DNA of 64,000 nt from positions 59,714,842 to 59,778,841 of the forward strand of contig OX381710.1 in the NCBI GenBank assembly GCA_947462335.1, read 5' to 3'. Made by a program: the position numbers and the translations under genes. The first letter of the stretch is position 1. Each line of letters starts with the position of its first letter. Below the pieces are notes generated by a model. That model was not told the origin of the DNA. It was given only the letters and a program-made list of their open reading frames with translations, and searched no databases. Below, piece after piece: positions 59,452 through 64,000 of the stretch. The stretch is from Harmothoe impar (Eukaryota > Annelida > Polychaeta > Phyllodocida > Polynoidae).

Positions 59452-60026
59452 GGGGGAGGGTGCTTTATTGTGTCATTTGCATTACGACTGGCCACTGCAA
59501 GAAAGGGCGGTCAAGCTTTTGGGGAGGTGGGGAGGATCGGGAACTGAATGTGTAAGGGGGTTACATGTATCAGTGTCCAACATGGACAGAGGGCCACAGC
59601 AGGGACCTTGCCACACAAAAAGGGTCGTCACCCCCTCCCCTCCCACCTGCCCCACCGCAGCCTCTCCCGCTCTCTTTACAGGCGTCCCACGCCCTTCACC
59701 ATCCAGCTCCCAAGGACACTTATCAGAACGAGGCAAAGCGACCCAACAAAAGCGCCCCCTGGCTACTTGGGAGGGCAGCTTTCTATAGCTCGGCGCCATT
59801 AGTGGGAAATCGACTCTGATTGGCTGACTGAGATTTGTGGCCCGTGGTCGCTGGAGCTTTCTGAACTCGTCAAAGGCGCCGAGGCCTTTTGTTTCGCTGC
59901 TTGGTTTTGATAGCAGAGTGGGAGATTCGATTCACCCTTCCATTTAAACCAGCTCCGTGCCCCCCTCCTACAAAAAGGCACCATATAAACTCCCTTTGTG
60001 TGACTGAAATGGAAACGGTCTAGAGG

Positions 60027-60073
60027 TGGCCCAGTGATAAGATGGTGGGCGATTTAGGGCCTGATTAGAATTC
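60027..60073 (+). repeat. Weak tRNA-like A/B box pair
   Basis: TGGCCCAGTGAT resembles a pol III A box and GATTAGAATTC, 36 bp on, resembles a degenerate B box. The spacing is short for a tRNA. Possibly a decayed tRNA-derived SINE; weak evidence. Confidence 0.22.
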
Positions 60074-60987
60074 AGGTTTTGTTACAGCCTCCCCCACCAT
60101 GGATCCACATCGTTTGGGATTTAATACCCTCCGACTGATACTTAAAGAAGATTACAACCACACATCACCATAAAAGGCAGAGACAGACCAAGCAGCGTTT
60201 TGTCCTAGTATTATGGACATAATCTACCCTTTCTTTCTGGTAAACGATTGGGCGGGCCCGCTTACCAGCAGTTAGCACCTTAATTTACATGACAATTGAG
60301 GTGTTCTATGTGAAGGAAGTAGGTGGGGAGGGCGCAGTACGGTTAGGGGGAGAGGGTGAGATAGTTGTCTTGTGAGAAAGATGGCAGCTGGGGATTGATG
60401 TGATGCGTGAGCAACTTTTGTTTGAATCATGGAAAAAACAAAAGGAAAATGGAAAGGAACTGAGAAAGGAGGAGAGGGTACAGGATGTTCAGTTATATGC
60501 CTCCCTATGAGCTAGAGCCACAACTATGGGGACGAAGTAAACTATGACACAATTGGGTATTTAGCTCATCTTCAAAAGTAATGTACGAGGTCGTCACGCA
60601 TAGCTTTGCAGAACATCCACAGAACATCCACAGCTATCCTAAATCCAAATTGATGTAACATTGAGCACACAAGGACACACATCGTAACAATTTAATCCTT
60701 TCAAGAAAGGCTGCCTCCACTGTGACCCCAGGCCCACAAGGCCTTGTATGAAGTACAAAGGTCCCTAAAGGCCTTGTCACTCCCCCCGCCGGTACTGTCT
60801 GCTAAAAGCCACTGATCCCATATAGCAATACGAGGTGTAAAAAGTCAGCTGCGGCTAGTACGGCAGGAGTAGGGGCCGAGACGGGAGCTGACATACAGCT
60901 GCACTGTGGGCTGGTTCCCGGAGACCTGCACCGTAGTGCTGGTACTGCCTTACTGGGCTGCAGGAACCAGCCGTGTCACCGGGGGAC

Positions 60988-60998
60988 AAGATGGCGGC
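60988..60998 (+). promoter_or_regulatory. YY1-type motif AAGATGGCGGC, copy 4
   Basis: AAGATGGCGGC in GGGGGACAAGATGGCGGCC, the same extended context as near 7493, in a GC-richer patch (60840-61100). The ATG is in strong initiator context and opens a 22-codon frame, too short to call a gene unless an exon follows. Confidence 0.35.
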
Positions 60999-61250
60999 CA
61001 GCGCGCTGAACCCGTCACGGTGCTGGATCTATAAGGTCGTTGCGCGTCGTTTGGCATGACGCTCTCACCTCCCCATGTCCCCTCCTCCTCCATCCCCTGC
61101 CCCGACCCCACCACACCCCGTGGTGGCTACAGCCGTCACCGTCAGCTTGTCATTGTGCGCAATTAGATCGGGCAGGAAGAACAGTTGATGCAGGCACAGC
61201 GGGAGATGGAATTGACGGTGAAGTTTAATTGCAGTCGTCCTTGAACAGGA

Positions 61251-61334
61251 TGGTCGAAAGGGGTTCTGGGAGACGGGGTGGTCAAAAAGGGTCCTGGGAG
61301 ACGGGGTAGTCAAAAGGGGTTCTGTGAGACGGGA
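61251..61334 (+). repeat. 28-bp tandem repeat, three copies
   Basis: Three units of 28 bp, each like TGGTCAAAAGGGGTTCTG followed by GGAGACGGGG, with one to four mismatches. A small minisatellite. Confidence 0.88.
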
Positions 61335-62582
61335 TGGTGCGTAGGGTGAGGGAATGCAAAAGAAAAAGAAAAACAGATTAGGGATCACAACTTTGTCATT
61401 TAAAATGCCATGGTCAAAGGTCATTTGCATTACATTATGTATTTGATGAGTTAGACCATATTAACATGCCATTAAACGTTTTCGATTGGTGTACTTGTAG
61501 TGTGGGGAGAACCCTGCAATTTAGATGAGTTTTTATTTCAAGTTGATACTCATGCTATATGCCTCTAACTGAAGGGGACTAAGTCTTGTTCCCGCGATCG
61601 CTCTGTGTACACTGACACAGGCAATTCAGTTCCTGTGCCGGTTCTGGTGTCGTCATTTAGCTTGTTCCTTGCAAACCATATGGTGTGTGGGTGTCTGGTG
61701 ACTGCCTTACTCTCACGAGGGAAACAGAGGGGAACAGGGAGCACAGAACCAATATGGCTGCGCACCTGGAGCTACCCGAATTATCGCTATAGAATCAACT
61801 TTGTTAGTTAATTAGTGTACAGACTTAGAGGTCTTGGACCTGGACACCGAATATATAGGAATGTACAGGGGGAACTTGGTGGCTTTTGCCGACACATTAC
61901 TATTTGGGTCCTATGATAGACCATTTTAACCTTTTTGTCGTGAGTCTCTATCGCCGGTATACGGGACAACAGACGGTGTAGTAGACGTGTGGGTGGGTGG
62001 AGGGGAGGGGAGGGAGGGGCTCCAGAGAGATGACGTATTCTGAAGGGATAGGAAGTGAGGGATGTGCAGCCGGATGCTGGAATCATAAAAGTTGTTCGTC
62101 AGCAGACAAGCAAGTGGCCGCGACGGGCCTCCCGGCGCTGAGGGCTGGCTATTAGAAGCGCACCACTGGACCGTGGTCTGGGACGGCAGCGTTTTGATTG
62201 GGTGTCTGGTCAGTTGTCCAGGACGACTCGTTGCTTGTCAATCACTAAACAGATAATACCGTCGGTGCATCTGGGCCACTGCAGGACTCTGGTTGGAGAA
62301 TTTGCTTGTAAGACAGGTGGAGCAGGGGTAAAGAGAAAGAAGGAGACAGACAGGCAGACATACAGACAGTACGGCAGACAGACATATATATGCAAGACAG
62401 ATATTGGAAGAGAGAGGCAGATGGCCAGAAATGGGAAAAGAGCTAGATCGAAGGAGGGAGAACGTGGCAGAGACAGACGATTAGACAGACTGACAGACAA
62501 AGTGACAGGGACAGAAAGGGATAGATAGAGTAGAGGTAATAATTGTCAACCGGCAATATACAGTGTCTGGATGTCATTGAGT

Positions 62583-62868
62583 ATATGTAGTAGATAGCCC
62601 ACAAGGACCTGAGGAGATGTCAAAATAACCACGACAGACTGCCTTTTGGCCCCATAGGCCACCAGTCATTTTACAGGTCCAGGGAGTTATCTTACTTAAC
62701 CTTCGGTTATGTAGTAGATACCCTACGAGTAACTGAGTGTATATCAAAATAACCACGGCAAACTGACTGGTGGCCTCATAGGCCACCAGTCGCTATACCA
62801 TCGTTATTATTACATAACTCAATTACGAGGTGGATATTTGACTCAACCTTCGGGTATGTAATAGATAG
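62583..62868 (+). repeat. Tandem repeat of about 125-147 bp, two and a part copies
   Basis: TATGTAGTAGATA(G/C)CC opens copies at 62583 and 62708, and TATGTAATAGATAG a partial third at 62855. TCAAAATAACCACG and CATAGGCCACCAGTC occur in both full copies. Within copy 2, CTGGTGGCCTCATAGGCCAC is followed by CAG and forms a hairpin. Confidence 0.75.
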
Positions 62869-62980
62869 ACTATGGTTATGAAAAGGTATGTAGAATTAAG
62901 CACAGCTTGCTGGTGGGGCCAGACAAGGGCGAAGCCCAAGTCGCCCTATCTATTTTAAACCACAGCAGTAAGTCTAAGTA

Positions 62981-63141
62981 GAAATAACCAAGGTGAGGAT
63001 TCCTTTGTCTTAGCCCTCCGCAGTGGTTTAAGGGAAAATAACCAATGTGCGAACTCCATTGTCTTAGCCGTCCCCAGAGGATTTAGTGAAAATAACCAAG
63101 GTATGAAATGCTTTGTCTTAGCCCTCCACCGTGGGTTAAAC
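62981..63141 (+). repeat. 54-bp tandem repeat, three copies
   Basis: GAAAATAACCAA(G/T)GT opens each unit (62981, 63034, 63088) and TTTGTCTTAGCC(C/G)TCC follows in each. Because the period is a multiple of three, a 62-codon repetitive minus-strand frame appears (WLFSLNPL, WLFSLKPL). There is no evidence that it is expressed. Confidence 0.85.
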
Positions 63142-64000
63142 ATGCGTGGAGCTCTATCCTATTAAAAGCCCACCCTCGTCTTCCTATAGTGAAAGAAAGG
63201 AAATGCACGTAAACTAAATCACTTTAAAGGGAGATTCCATTGATATGAAATCAATTCAATTTTGTCATGAATTTATTGTGTGATTAAAAAACGCACATAA
63301 AGTTTCATACGAATAGATTTGTTTCCATTGATTCACAGAAAAGGCTGATACTTATAATGAAAAATGAAATTACATTTCCATTATGATTACAGCACCTCCT
63401 TTTCAATCATATGATATGATGATTTATAGAAAAAGTCGGCACAGTTTTCAGCTAGGCTGGGTGCTCCTAACAGGTGTTATACCACATACATTCATGTGCT
63501 AATTCATCTTGTTACAGGGGGCTTGTTCGCGCCTTTCTGACTGGCTACTAGATTTCAACGTTTTGATAGTTGTAAAAAAAAAGACTTGTGTCGTGATCTC
63601 GACTTGTAATTAAATATGTTTTATTTGAGGCAAATGTTTATATTTTACCTAGCTTTATTTATCAGATATTCCCACATATGGATAGATATTCATTGACGAC
63701 CTAACTATTCAGGATAATCTTACACAACTTTACATATTTAGCTCTTTACACTACGTCTATGAGACCCCGTGTGGGTTCAAAGGCTGATACGCCCTTTATA
63801 TGAGTTCCCCTTCCCTTAAAAAGAGAATACTTGATTTCGATTTTTTAAATCGTATATTTTTACATTTTGTTCTGCATTAAATGGGATAGGCAAAATAACA
63901 GTCAAATTGTTTTAAAAGAAAGACCAAACGATTTCAATCATACTCATTACGTTTGTGGTTAATGAGAGACTCCTGTATTCTCCATGCTTATATGTGTATC

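Larger units (their letters stand above)
59452..64000. other. Non-coding stretch with short tandem repeats
   Basis: No supported exon. Frames up to 168 codons (59282-59788) run across the repeat arm and a Pro/Arg-rich stretch and lack other support. A purine-rich (GACAGACA, GGAGAGAGA) block lies at 62330-62530. 63142-64000 is AT-rich with nothing I can resolve. Confidence 0.45.

Noticed and set aside
59282..59788. A 168-codon plus-strand frame
   Set aside because: Its first third is the TGTGGACA repeat arm and the remainder is Pro/Ser/Thr-rich with equally open frames on the other strand.

Overview
This is a eukaryotic, almost certainly invertebrate metazoan, genomic window of about 44% GC by eye. 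It has no bacterial gene layout. Coding signal is sparse, a good terminal exon shows a GT-AG type splice acceptor, and the repeats are animal-type: Crypton and DIRS-like tyrosine-recombinase elements, foldback elements, MITEs, minisatellites and long G/C homopolymers. The phylum cannot be fixed from the sequence. KIAA1958-like (DUF3504) Crypton relics, DIRS-like elements and dense foldback DNA together would suit a marine deuterostome or lophotrochozoan, but that is inference.

Layout. 1-13.7 kb is non-coding (intronic or intergenic), with a pyrimidine tract, a CGACATG repeat, a 23-bp GC-rich minisatellite and an (ATCT)n array. 13,705-14,402 is the one convincing host coding feature: a terminal exon of about 232 codons ending in an acidic, phenylalanine-containing tail. 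Its 3' flank runs into ordinary non-coding DNA, with a candidate poly(A) signal near 21,045. 22.3-26.7 kb is a large nested inverted-repeat domain built around a dead Crypton (DUF3504 tyrosine recombinase) with two exons and an intron, plus inverted fragments of a second copy. 27.3-28.6 kb is a foldback element. 30.7-33.95 kb is a 3.2-kb minisatellite that creates a spurious 1,103-codon open frame. 36.1-38.2 kb is a 2.1-kb element with terminal inverted repeats of about 205 bp. 40.7-45.6 kb holds two copies of a 97-bp TTAA-flanked MITE, a foldback minisatellite and an (AT)n tract. 47.5-50.4 kb holds local segmental duplications and a hexamer array. 52.4-59.45 kb is a compound structure: inverted arrays of TGTCCACA-type repeats enclose a decayed DIRS-like retroelement on the minus strand. 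That element has a zinc-knuckle Gag-like ORF and a reverse transcriptase cut off in its YLDD motif. A 627-bp insertion interrupts the RT, with GTA (TAC) repeated at its edges and GT..AG ends. 59.5-64 kb is non-coding, with short tandem repeats, a tRNA-like sequence and a YY1-type motif.

How it fits together. No operon-like or pathway cooperation is visible. The window looks like the 3' end of one host gene followed by a transposon-rich flank. The recurrent theme is inverted duplication: at least five independent long inverted-repeat structures lie between 22 and 60 kb, and four of them have arms containing short tandem repeats. Two unrelated tyrosine-recombinase element classes (Crypton and DIRS-like) are both dead.
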